Origin: an uncultured Planctomycetaceae bacterium
GTDB lineage: Bacteria; Planctomycetota; Planctomycetia; Planctomycetales; Planctomycetaceae
Direction: 5' to 3'
Assembly (NCBI GenBank): GCA_903921605.1
Contig: CAIXQV010000138.1
Location: 1-6,920, forward strand
DNA: 6,920 nucleotides
The position numbers were made by a program, and so were the translations under genes. A model generated the notes under the pieces. The model did no database searches and was not told the DNA's origin. It saw only the letters and a list, made by a program, of their open reading frames with translations. Of the stretch, positions 1 through 6,573 are shown piece by piece (positions within the stretch are counted from its first letter, which is position 1; each line of letters opens with the position of its first letter).

Positions 1-584
1 AGAAGACCGCAGAGCCAGCGACTCTCCCCGGTCAGAATCATCTGGCGAATCGGATCACTAGTGGAGTTCTCTGATTCAGTCCCTTCGAAAAGTCCTCCCA
101 GAGTTTCTCGCTGCATGCCCTCTGCAAGAACAGTCAATGTTTCCACGAAGCGTTCGGCAGAGATGCGATGCCCTTCGCGAAGCAGGATTTCCGCCAGCAC
201 AATGGTTTCCCACGGCCCCGGAACGCCAGTCGACTCTATCAGCCAGTTAGCCAGAATCTCTTCGTAAGGCGATTCTTCGCGTGCCTTCTTGTTCTTACGT
301 CGACTTCGTTGCGAAGAACGTTCTGTCATCTCATCAAGAGCCGCGGCGAGTTCACGTTCACGACCAGCCAGCTCGATGGAACTTTCCGACCACAACGCCA
401 ACAGAGCTCTTTCACTCAGTTGCTTGCGAATACGCTTAAGCGGCCGAGATAGTTCTTGAAGGAATACCGACTGAAACGCTTCCACATTATCAGCCGTGAT
501 CGCTTTTCGCAGATCGGCCGACATCTTGCGGCTGGTCGAAAAGGCTCGCAATGCTTTTCTGGACTTTGATGTACTTGTCACCAT
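1..584 (-). CDS. Hypothetical protein, N-terminal part (runs off left edge)
   Basis: This frame is open from an ATG at 584 leftward to the window edge, giving 194 complete codons with no stop. The frame extends upstream only to a stop at 639-641 and has no other ATG or GTG, so the start is fairly secure. No strong Shine-Dalgarno sequence precedes it. The protein begins with a basic, Ser/Thr-rich stretch (MVTSTSKSRKALRAFSTSRK) and has no signal peptide. A helical region rich in Leu, Arg and Glu follows (residues 33-86), then a highly charged linker (88-105, including RSRRKNKK). A more conserved-looking part comes next, with GVPGPWETIVLAEILLREG at 120-138 and GESRWLCGL at 186-194. I do not recognise the family with confidence. 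The last part faintly recalls planctomycete proteins annotated as heparinase II/III-like, but the domain that would decide this lies outside the window. Codon use and composition match the neighbouring genes. Confidence 0.8.
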   Translation of the reverse strand, partial: MVTSTSKSRKALRAFSTSRKMSADLRKAITADNVEAFQSVFLQELSRPLKRIRKQLSERALLALWSESSIELAGRERELAAALDEMTERSSQRSRRKNKKAREESPYEEILANWLIESTGVPGPWETIVLAEILLREGHRISAERFVETLTVLAEGMQRETLGGLFEGTESENSTSDPIRQMILTGESRWLCGL

Positions 585-715
585 GATCGAAACCCATTCG
601 GCAGAACTGCCGCTGAAATTGTCGATCCTCCGTGATGATTATTTATTCATTGCCGAAGCGAGAACGCCTCAGCGGCTGCGGGAGACTCCAGAATCTTCTC
701 CGCCTGCCTTCTTCT

Positions 716-775
716 TTTAGCGGAAACCTGCAGGCGTCGGCATATTCACCTTCACACGCAGCCCTGTTCGCTAAA
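716..775. repeat. Degenerate copy of REP-like palindromic repeat
   Basis: Bases 716-740 match 1693-1717 at 21 of 25 positions, including an exact 11-base block gcaggcgtcgg (730-740 against 1707-1717). The flanks keep a short inverted repeat: tttagcg at 716-722 and cgctaaa at 769-775. The rest of the right arm is not recognisable, so this looks like a decayed hairpin. It lies in the 228-base gap (585-812) between the SDR gene and the left-edge gene, where I see nothing else. Confidence 0.6.
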
Positions 776-812
776 CACGAAATTATTCCACGTTAATGAT
801 CTCGCCACACCA

Positions 813-1625
813 CTAAATCGTTGTCGAAGAAAATCCTCCATCCACAACGATATTTTGACCGGTCACAAACGACGAAGCCTTATGCGACGCCAACCAGACC
901 ACAGCTCCAGCCAGTTCGTGGCTTTCGCCGAAACGAGCCATTGGAGTATGTCCAATAATCTGGCCGCCTCGTTCGGTGTACGAACCATCCTCTTTGAACA
1001 GGAGTGCTCGATTCTGATCGGCCGGGAAAAAGCCCGGACTGATCGCGTTGACTCGAACACCACGAGTCGCCCATTCGCGTGCCAGGAACTTGGTCAAATT
1101 GATCACCGCCGCCTTGGCCGCAGAATACGCAACGACGCGGGACAGTGGAATCATACCGGCCATGGAGGCGATGTTAATGATGCTGCCCTTTTTCTGAGCC
1201 AGCATTGTTTCGCCGAAAACCTGGCTTGGCAACAAGGCACCACCAACCAGATTCAGATCGAAGACGCCATTCCAGCCGTCGCGCGACAGTTTGCAGAAGT
1301 CGCTGCCCGGTGGCAATGTTGCATCGGGGCGATTTCCACCAGCAGCGGCGATCAGAATGGTGACCGAGCCAAGCTTGCTGATGATTTCATCTCGGCAATC
1401 CGTCAGTGATTTTGCATCCAGAGCATCCGCGGAATGAAACGACGCGACTCCGCCAGCGGCTTCAATCTCCCGAACTCGGGCTTGTCCACGATCTGCATTT
1501 CGTCCCACTACAGCAACTTTAGCCCCGGCTGCTGCCAGCGAGGAGGCCATGCCGCCACCGAGCACTCCAGTGCCACCAAGTACGACCGCGGTTTCGCCCG
1601 TGAGATCAAAGAGAGTTGAAGTCAT
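813..1625 (-). CDS. SDR-family oxidoreductase, probable D-mannonate oxidoreductase (fructuronate reductase-like)
   Basis: A classical short-chain dehydrogenase of 270 residues, about 28 kDa and cytosolic. It has a Rossmann fold with a glycine-rich nucleotide-binding motif GGTGVLGGG (17-25), the NAG-like AAAGG (93-97), and the catalytic residues Asn125, Ser154, Tyr167 and Lys171 (YSAAK). The C-terminal half carries a run typical of the mannonate-reductase SDR subgroup: SPGFF (196-200), QNRALLF (204-210), HTPMARFGE (226-234) and KASSFVTG (249-256), ending in VDGGFS. Members interconvert D-mannonate and D-fructuronate using NAD(P)H during glucuronate breakdown. No uxuA or other hexuronate gene is visible in the window, so the substrate rests on similarity alone. 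The ATG at 1625 gives a normal N-terminus but has no good ribosome binding site. The 180-base gap to the upstream deformylase gene suggests separate transcription. The SDR fold is near certain; the exact substrate is likely but unproven. Confidence 0.93.
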   Translation of the reverse strand: MTSTLFDLTGETAVVLGGTGVLGGGMASSLAAAGAKVAVVGRNADRGQARVREIEAAGGVASFHSADALDAKSLTDCRDEIISKLGSVTILIAAAGGNRPDATLPPGSDFCKLSRDGWNGVFDLNLVGGALLPSQVFGETMLAQKKGSIINIASMAGMIPLSRVVAYSAAKAAVINLTKFLAREWATRGVRVNAISPGFFPADQNRALLFKEDGSYTERGGQIIGHTPMARFGESHELAGAVVWLASHKASSFVTGQNIVVDGGFSSTTI

Positions 1626-1689
1626 GAGGTGATATTTCGAACAAAGATTTCAGGTGTTGTCTGATAAACAAGTGCCGGAGTACGCCCCG

Positions 1690-1758
1690 TCGTTTAACGG
1701 CAAGCCGCAGGCGTCGGTGTCGCTCAATCGCAGTCGCCTACGGCTTGCCGTTAAACGA
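1690..1758. repeat. REP-like long hairpin between deformylase and SDR genes
   Basis: An inverted repeat with arms 1691-1713 and 1735-1757 (23 bases each) and a 21-base loop. The arms are complementary except at 1708/1740, which is C/A on the plus strand but G·U in a minus-strand transcript. Bases 1690 and 1758 add one further pair. The left arm begins cgtttaacggcaagccgcag. No T-run follows on either strand, so it is not a standard intrinsic terminator. It lies 48 bases after the deformylase stop, and related sequence at 716-740 and 6526-6547 marks it as a member of a dispersed family. It could stabilise the 3' end of the deformylase mRNA. Confidence 0.85.
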
Positions 1759-1805
1759 TTGCTGTTCTGCAAAAGAATCAGCACCTCTGCCGCAGTTTAG
1801 CAGAC

Positions 1806-2402
1806 TCAGCCGCCAGTTCGAGCCTTCTGGAGTGCCATAAGCTGAGCCTTCAACTGGTCATCCGAGGGCACAGTGCCTTCCTTCTGCCGATTTCGGAACT
1901 GCATCTCCAGATCGCTGATAAGAGGCTGAACCTTCGCTAGTGGCCCCGGGGCCACTCGATCCGTAAACATGATGCCTTCGATATGGTCGTATTCGTGCTG
2001 GACAACGCGAGCATCCAACTCTTCCAGATCCATCTCAAACTGCTGGCCGGACAGGTCAAATGCGTCAATGACAACGCGAGTTGCTCGCGTCACCGGGGCG
2101 TAGATTTCAGGAAGACTGAGACAACCTTCCTGATCCTCTTCGCTGCCGTTGCGACGACTGATCTGAGGATTGATGAACACCATCTCATCTTCTTTGCAGT
2201 CTTTGTCGCCCGACGGATTGATCACAAACATGCGATAAGGCAGAGCCACCTGATTCGCGGCCAGACCGATTCCGCGAGCCGCGTACATCAGGTCAAACAT
2301 CTGCTGAACCATATCCTCCAGCTCGGCGTCGATCTTCGTCAGTTCGCGCGACTTCCAGCGTAATGCAGGATGAGGGTAATGAACGATTTCCAGCTTGGCC
2401 AT
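1806..2402 (-). CDS. def: Peptide deformylase
   Basis: A 198-residue peptide deformylase, which removes the formyl group from the initiator methionine of new proteins at the ribosome. All three family motifs are intact: GIGLAANQ (44-51), EGCLSLP (92-98) and QHEYDHIEG (135-143). The metal ligands are Cys94, His136 and His140, with Glu137 as the catalytic acid/base and Gln51 in the active site. The N-terminus (LEIVHYPHPALR) is typical of the family. The protein is longer than the about 170 residues of the E. coli enzyme. The extra length is a C-terminal tail from about residue 165 (MQFRNRQKEG to the end) that is charged and probably helical. In many bacteria def is followed by fmt, but here no fmt lies downstream. 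The ATG at 2402 has no obvious Shine-Dalgarno sequence. The gene is 216 bases from the DUF58 gene upstream and probably has its own promoter. Confidence 0.97.
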   Translation of the reverse strand: MAKLEIVHYPHPALRWKSRELTKIDAELEDMVQQMFDLMYAARGIGLAANQVALPYRMFVINPSGDKDCKEDEMVFINPQISRRNGSEEDQEGCLSLPEIYAPVTRATRVVIDAFDLSGQQFEMDLEELDARVVQHEYDHIEGIMFTDRVAPGPLAKVQPLISDLEMQFRNRQKEGTVPSDDQLKAQLMALQKARTGG

Positions 2403-2446
2403 GACGATCGGCTTCAGAGGGCTTAAGGGGCTTGTTTTTCAGATGG

Positions 2447-2459
2447 ACGCACAGTGCGT
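2447..2459. promoter_or_regulatory. Possible operator palindrome upstream of def
   Basis: The sequence acgcacagtgcgt is a perfect 6-base inverted repeat around one central base, lying 45 to 57 bases before the def start. On the minus strand a weak -10-like TAAGAT (2460-2465) lies just upstream of it, with a poor -35-like TTGGAG (2482-2487, 16-base spacer). The palindrome would therefore sit about where transcription starts. This is suggestive only, because short palindromes arise by chance. The rest of the 216-base gap (2403-2618) shows nothing I can name. Confidence 0.25.
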
Positions 2460-2618
2460 ATCTTACAAGAAATGGAGGACGCTCCAATGTCGCCGGATTC
2501 GTGAGATACTGTCTTCCGGCCGAAAAACGCGGACCATATCAGCAGATTGGCGAAACGCGACGGTTCGAGTCACCAGTTTCCTGGCAATTGTCCTGCATAT
2601 TTTGGCTACGTGCCTATT

Positions 2619-3494
2619 TCAACGCCCAGCCCCGGTTTCCCGCATCATCCGCATGATGATCTCGTCAAATCGATACGTCGACGGCGTCTGAGTGCAGCCC
2701 AGATTGTAGGTGTGGCAATAGTCGCGTACCGCCGACTGATGCTCGGCAAACAGCTTCTTGTAAGTCCGCAGACTGCTTTCCGTAACGGTCACCTTCCGCA
2801 CGGACTCGGTTTCGACATCGACAAGTTCCGCATCACCCAGCAACGCCGGATCAGCCTCGGCCGGATCATGCAACTGCAACACGTGAGCATCGAAGCGGCG
2901 ATAACGAAACTGATCTAATCCTCGCTGAAACCCGTTTTCGTCGAACAGGTCACTGACCACGATGGCCAGGCCCGTTCTGGCTCCTCGGTGAATTAAGCCC
3001 TGAACGGCTTTGTCCAGATTCGTCCCCTGACCGGTTGTTGGCAGATCCTCCAGAAACTTCATAATCGGCAGGATGCGAGCTTTCCCGCGAGTGACCGGAA
3101 GTTCCGCGATGACGCCATCCGCATAAGCCACGATCGCTATTCGATCCAGATCCGCCAACGCGATGTAAGCCAATGCCGCCACCAGGTGTCGAGCCAGATC
3201 GAATTTGGATGGATCGCCAAACGCCATGCTGCGAGAACAATCCAGCATCAGATAAACATGCAGATCCTGCTCTTCCTGAAACCGTTTCAGCAGCAGGTCG
3301 CCGTGCCGCGCGTAAATGTTCCAGTCAAGATATCGCAGGTCGTCGCCGTTGTTGTATTCACGGTGATCTGAAAACTCTATCCCCGACCCCATCTGCGTCG
3401 TACGTCGCTGCGCAAGCAACTGACCGCGAAACACCCGCTTCGAAATAATCGAAAGGTATTCCAGACGAGTCAGAAAGTCGGGAGGAAACAACAT
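2619..3494 (-). CDS. DUF58 / von Willebrand A-like protein, partner of MoxR ATPase
   Basis: A 291-residue DUF58-family protein with no signal peptide or membrane segment, so probably cytosolic or peripheral. The N-terminal half carries the family signature: a GIEFSDHREYNNGDDLRYLD stretch at 38-57, then DWNIYARHGDLLLKRF (57-72). A vWA-like fold follows. It has an intact MIDAS metal site: Asp85-x-Ser87-x-Ser89 (DCSRS), a Thr in QGTNLD (Thr158) and the Asp in VVSDLFD (Asp182). Proteins of this kind are encoded beside MoxR AAA+ ATPases and are thought to act with them in assembling or inserting metal into protein complexes; the target here is unknown. The start lies 30 bases after the moxR stop, which argues for one transcript. 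The expected N-terminus (LFPPDFLTRLEYL) begins right at this ATG. In the related Bat operons, membrane-anchored BatA/BatB-like genes follow, but none is present here. Confidence 0.92.
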   Translation of the reverse strand: MLFPPDFLTRLEYLSIISKRVFRGQLLAQRRTTQMGSGIEFSDHREYNNGDDLRYLDWNIYARHGDLLLKRFQEEQDLHVYLMLDCSRSMAFGDPSKFDLARHLVAALAYIALADLDRIAIVAYADGVIAELPVTRGKARILPIMKFLEDLPTTGQGTNLDKAVQGLIHRGARTGLAIVVSDLFDENGFQRGLDQFRYRRFDAHVLQLHDPAEADPALLGDAELVDVETESVRKVTVTESSLRTYKKLFAEHQSAVRDYCHTYNLGCTQTPSTYRFDEIIMRMMRETGAGR

Positions 3495-3524
3495 TTAACG
3501 AGATCCGCAGGACACTCGAAGAAT

Positions 3525-4535
3525 TCAAACGTTGGTCAGAGCATCTTCTTTGACGTCGGCCATGAGCTTTCTGATCACATCGTCAGTGCTGATGCCTTCT
3601 GCCTGACCTTCGAAGTTCAGAATCAAGCGATGCCTTAGAACAGGCAGTGCCATCGTTCGCAGATCTTCGCGAGCAACATGGTATCGATTGTCCAGGATTG
3701 CTCGAATCTTGGCTCCCAGGATCAACGCCTGCAGACCGCGAGGACTGGCTCCGTAGCGAACGTATTTCTTCGCGGCCGCAGAGGCCAGTTCATGATCGGG
3801 ATGAGTCGCCACAACCAGGGCAATTCCATAGCGTCGCACGTCAGCGGCGATCGGGATCAGCCGAGAGAGCTGAGACATCTGCAGAATTCGCTCACCGGTG
3901 AGCACGGCGTTAGCATGGGGCTTGAAGTTCTCTGTGGTGCGATCGAGAATTGTTTCCAGATCGGAAACCTTCGGATATTTCACCAGCAGCTTCACAAAGA
4001 ACCGGTCCAACTGCGCTTCGGGCAGAGGATACGTGCCTTCCATTTCCAGCGGATTCTGAGTCGCCATGACAAAGAACGGTTCTGACAGGCGATGCGTTAC
4101 TCCGGCGACCGTCACGGAATGTTCCTGCATCGCTTCCAGCAAGGCGGACTGCGTCTTCGGTGTCGCGCGATTGATTTCGTCGGCGAGCAGCACGTTGGCG
4201 AACAACGGGCCCTTCTGGAACTCAAAGACCTTTCGGCCGTCAGCGGTTTCGGCAATGACCTGAGTTCCCACAAGGTCGGCAGGCATCAGGTCGGGCGTGA
4301 ACTGAATGCGGTGGAAATCCAGATGCAGAGCATCCGCCAGAGTTCTGACGGTCAGTGTTTTGCCCAGCCCGGGCACACCTTCCAGCAGCACGTGGCCACC
4401 GGCGATCAACGAGATCAGCGTATCGTCCAGAATCTCTGTCTGCCCCACGATGACGCGGGAAATCTCCGACCGCAGCTTGTGGAAGTCTTTGCGAAAGTCA
4501 TCCAGTTGCTGTTTCAACTGGTCATCAGTGCTCAT
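3525..4535 (-). CDS. MoxR-family AAA+ ATPase
   Basis: A 336-residue AAA+ ATPase of the MoxR family (AAA_3 plus C-terminal lid domain). Visible motifs, numbered from the chosen start, are Walker A GVPGLGKT (53-60), Walker B VLLADE with Asp119-Glu120, then INRATPKTQSALLEAM (121-136), sensor 1 ATQN (158-161), GTYPLPEAQLDRF (167-179) with the probable arginine finger Arg178, and sensor 2 in ASPRG (263-267). MoxR ATPases act as chaperones with vWA partners, and the DUF58 gene 30 bases downstream fits that role. I chose the ATG at 4535 because it gives the usual MoxR length, is followed by a typical N-terminal helix and is preceded by an AGG-containing ribosome binding site (ACAGGTTTTGATATG). The frame stays open to another ATG at 4718. 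That would add 61 residues with a hydrophobic stretch (AVFAVISVIVLIL), which is unusual for this cytosolic family and probably not translated. Confidence 0.95.
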   Translation of the reverse strand: MSTDDQLKQQLDDFRKDFHKLRSEISRVIVGQTEILDDTLISLIAGGHVLLEGVPGLGKTLTVRTLADALHLDFHRIQFTPDLMPADLVGTQVIAETADGRKVFEFQKGPLFANVLLADEINRATPKTQSALLEAMQEHSVTVAGVTHRLSEPFFVMATQNPLEMEGTYPLPEAQLDRFFVKLLVKYPKVSDLETILDRTTENFKPHANAVLTGERILQMSQLSRLIPIAADVRRYGIALVVATHPDHELASAAAKKYVRYGASPRGLQALILGAKIRAILDNRYHVAREDLRTMALPVLRHRLILNFEGQAEGISTDDVIRKLMADVKEDALTNV

Positions 4536-4617
4536 ATCAAAACCTGTCAGTGGATGAATCTCAGAAGCGGGCCGGCTTTGGTGAGAGAGTCTTATCGTGG
4601 CTTCGCCGAGAATCAAA

Positions 4618-4623
4618 ACTATA
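4618..4623 (-). promoter_or_regulatory. Possible -10 element for moxR-DUF58
   Basis: The minus strand reads TATAGT, five of six bases of the sigma-70 -10 consensus, about 83 bases before the moxR start. No convincing -35 element sits 16 to 18 bases upstream. The call rests on one short match and on its position in the expected promoter region. Confidence 0.2.
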
Positions 4624-4775
4624 ACTGAAATGACTGCAAAAACGGCCCGTGAACCTGAAGTAGACCGAAAAAAGGCGGCCGAGAGAATCAAGATGGGTGG
4701 ATTTCTTTTGTTTCCCACAGTGCAAGGTTTTGGTCCCGGAAGATCCCTTTCCCTGTCGTTTTAACGACATGAATC

Positions 4776-4800
4776 TCGCGGCCCGGGCCAACGGCCGCGG
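4776..4800. repeat. GC-rich hairpin in DUF1501-moxR gap
   Basis: The arms cgcggcc (4777-4783) and ggccgcg (4793-4799) form a perfect 7-base stem around a 9-base loop. No T-run follows on either strand, so intrinsic termination is not supported. It could affect the moxR leader or the 3' end of the DUF1501 message. Confidence 0.45.
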
Positions 4801-4839
4801 GTAAGGTCAATTTTTCCGGGACGGCTAATCATGGCCGAG

Positions 4840-4870
4840 TCGGGTCCGGCATGCTGAACGCCGGGCCCGA
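4840..4870. repeat. Second GC-rich hairpin downstream of DUF1501 gene
   Basis: The arms cgggtccggc (4841-4850) and gccgggcccg (4860-4869) pair over 10 bases with a 9-base loop, and an outer T-A pair (4840/4870) adds one more. The single imperfect position (4845/4865) is G·U in plus-strand RNA and an A/C mismatch in minus-strand RNA. It lies about 120 bases after the DUF1501 stop and has no trailing T-run. Confidence 0.45.
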
Positions 4871-4988
4871 AAGTTCCATCAAACAGCGTTCGCCCAAGCT
4901 GGTGATTTACAATCTTGTTGACCGACAAGTTCGGAAATTCATCATCTCGTAAACTGGGTCGATCCGCGTCACAATTTCGTGCCAAAAA

Positions 4989-6380
4989 TCAAAGGTCGGC
5001 AATTGGCTCAGCGGCGACAAGTTGTTGCGTTAGTTCACGAGGCAGGCCGGGTTGAAGTCTCAGTTGCCCCACATCAAACAACGTGTGCAACACCGTGGAT
5101 ATCAGATTAGGAATGCGAACAGGGCTTGAGGCCGCTTCGCCGGCATCACGAGTCGACTGGCCCACAACTTGTCCCATTTTCAATCCGCCGCCAGTGATCA
5201 ACAGCGGTGCCAGCCCGCCCCAGTGATCTCGCCCGCCACGGTCATTGATTCGCGGCGTCCGGCCCATCTCACCACACGCCACCAACATAATGCGATCGTC
5301 CAACCCGCGCTGATAAAGGTCTTCGATGAAGGCCGAAAGGGCATGGTCCAGTGGCCCTCCCATGTAACGCATGCCTTCTTCCACGCCCGCATTATTTGCA
5401 TCCGCATGCATGTCCCAGACAAAGTTTGTCGTCACCGTAACAAACCCACAGCCCGCTTCGCAAAGCCGGCGTGCCAGCAACAACAGCTTGCCCAGACTCT
5501 GAACATTGTCGACATAATTCTTATGGTTGTTCCAGCGGCGATGGATGTCGTCCGGACGCAGTAACGAAGCCGTGTCGTAGCGTGCGATCGTCTCTGGATG
5601 CTCCTTGGACAAATCAAAGGCCTCCGCAACTCCACCTACAATGGTGTCGAAGGCCTGTTGCTGAATTCGATCCAGCCCAGTGAGGACTCCTGATTGATCC
5701 ATCGAACGGCGAATCAGATCCAGCCGCTTTAACAAATGACGCCGATCATCCAGTCGATGGCGATCAAACTGCAGTCGCATGTTCTCCTGAGCTTCACCTT
5801 GCGCGCCCGGAACGAACGGACGGTAACCATTGCCCAGAATTCCTGCCGAGGTAAAGTCGCCGAAATTTGTAACGGCTGGCTGAGCACTCTCGACGACCGC
5901 TTTCGGAAACAATGCGACATTGGTCGGTATTCCGCTACCCGGCCGATTCGTTCCCGCCACTCGCGCATACAAAGAGCCAAGATTGGCATTCAGCGTGTCG
6001 CGTCCAACGATCGGCTTGATGTCATGATTGCCATCGCCGGTAACAAAGGAACGAACAACGGAAAACTTGTCCGCCAGCGCAGACAGTTTCGGGAAGCTGC
6101 CTCCAAATGTGATCCCCGGAATCTTCGTTTGCACTTCACCGGTCGCACTTTGAATTCCCACCGGCGCTGTCATCTTCGGGTCAAATGTTTCCGTCTGGCT
6201 GGGCCCGCCATGCAGAAACAGAAAAATGACGGCCTTGTCTTTCAACACGGAAGTGCCGGAATCAGCGTGGGCTTTCCCATGCAGCAAATCGGTTAATTGC
6301 AAACCACCCAGCCCCAATGCCCCGGCCTGCAGGAATTCTCGACGTCGTGAACGAGTATCACGGTCCCAGAAACTGAGCAT
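4989..6380 (-). CDS. DUF1501 family protein with Tat signal peptide
   Basis: A 463-residue DUF1501 protein, a family related by fold to alkaline phosphatases and sulfatases and very common in planctomycetes. A twin-arginine signal is clear: RRREFLQ (12-18), then the hydrophobic AGALGLGGLQL, and a likely cleavage after AHA (37-39). Export of the folded protein across the cytoplasmic membrane is therefore expected. The mature part has LFLHGGPSQTETFDPK (54-69), DGNHD (116-120), the DMHADANN stretch (323-330) and the C-terminal GEMGRTPRIND...GRDHWGG (370-389), all typical of the family. Its biochemical activity is not established. I prefer the ATG at 6380, giving MLSFWDRDTRSRRREFL, because DUF1501 proteins usually begin this way and the Tat motif then falls near the N-terminus. 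An ATG at 6491 would add 37 residues without family character. In planctomycetes such genes often follow a DUF1549/DUF1553 (PSD1/PSCyt) cytochrome gene; here none is adjacent. Confidence 0.95.
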   Translation of the reverse strand: MLSFWDRDTRSRRREFLQAGALGLGGLQLTDLLHGKAHADSGTSVLKDKAVIFLFLHGGPSQTETFDPKMTAPVGIQSATGEVQTKIPGITFGGSFPKLSALADKFSVVRSFVTGDGNHDIKPIVGRDTLNANLGSLYARVAGTNRPGSGIPTNVALFPKAVVESAQPAVTNFGDFTSAGILGNGYRPFVPGAQGEAQENMRLQFDRHRLDDRRHLLKRLDLIRRSMDQSGVLTGLDRIQQQAFDTIVGGVAEAFDLSKEHPETIARYDTASLLRPDDIHRRWNNHKNYVDNVQSLGKLLLLARRLCEAGCGFVTVTTNFVWDMHADANNAGVEEGMRYMGGPLDHALSAFIEDLYQRGLDDRIMLVACGEMGRTPRINDRGGRDHWGGLAPLLITGGGLKMGQVVGQSTRDAGEAASSPVRIPNLISTVLHTLFDVGQLRLQPGLPRELTQQLVAAEPIADL

Positions 6381-6525
6381 GGCGGTAAACTCGATATGCG
6401 GGGCGGGGTTGATCAGTGGGCGGTGCACGACAGTCTGGCAAATTGCCATCGTCGGCGAAAGTAGACTGTCCTCTTCAATGACGGCTGACACACTCGAACG
6501 TCATACAATCTGGAGTCCGTTGTTT

Positions 6526-6547
6526 GTTTAGGCCACAAGCCGCAAGC
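6526..6547. repeat. Weak third match to the REP-like repeat
   Basis: The sequence gttta, then five bases, then caagccgcaagc resembles the left arm of the 1690-1758 hairpin. The last 12 bases match 1701-1712 at 11 positions, and gttta matches 1692-1696 with one extra base between the blocks. No right arm is visible. It lies in the 193-base gap between the DUF1501 and PSP1-like genes, 27 bases beyond the stop codon of the latter. Nothing else is evident in that gap. Confidence 0.4.
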
Positions 6548-6573
6548 AGAACGATAACTGCAGGAACGCCGCG

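Larger units (their letters stand above)
4536..4988. other. 453-base intergenic region
   Basis: This is the largest gap in the window, between the DUF1501 stop and the moxR start. It probably holds the end of the DUF1501 transcript and the promoter and leader of moxR-DUF58. Two short minus-strand frames (4561-4791 and 4761-4985) lack any recognisable domain and overlap each other, so I do not call them genes. It contains two GC-rich hairpins, listed separately, and a 16-base near-palindrome tgtcgttttaacgaca at 4754-4769. Confidence 0.6.

Noticed and set aside
496..720. Plus-strand frame across the left-edge gene start and the repeat
   Set aside because: It overlaps the start of the minus-strand gene and ends in low-complexity sequence; the minus-strand frame is longer and more coding-like.
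855..1409. 184-codon plus-strand open frame
   Set aside because: It lies antisense to the SDR gene, whose protein has all expected motifs; the plus-strand product has no recognisable domain.
1761..1782. Bulged hairpin gctgttct...agaatcagc as a def terminator
   Set aside because: Only 8 pairs with a bulge and no U-run after it on the minus strand; the nearby long hairpin is a stronger structure.
4092..4628. 178-codon plus-strand open frame
   Set aside because: Antisense shadow of the moxR gene, with a Gln/His/Arg-rich product typical of reverse-strand reading.
4561..4985. Two short minus-strand frames in the large intergenic gap
   Set aside because: They overlap in different frames, have unusual composition and no domain, and cross the GC-rich hairpins.
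5736..6296. 186-codon plus-strand open frame
   Set aside because: Antisense to the well-supported DUF1501 gene; no domain or ribosome binding site seen.
6381..6491. Upstream ATG adding 37 residues to the DUF1501 protein
   Set aside because: It would bury the twin-arginine motif about 50 residues in, and the added residues have no family character.
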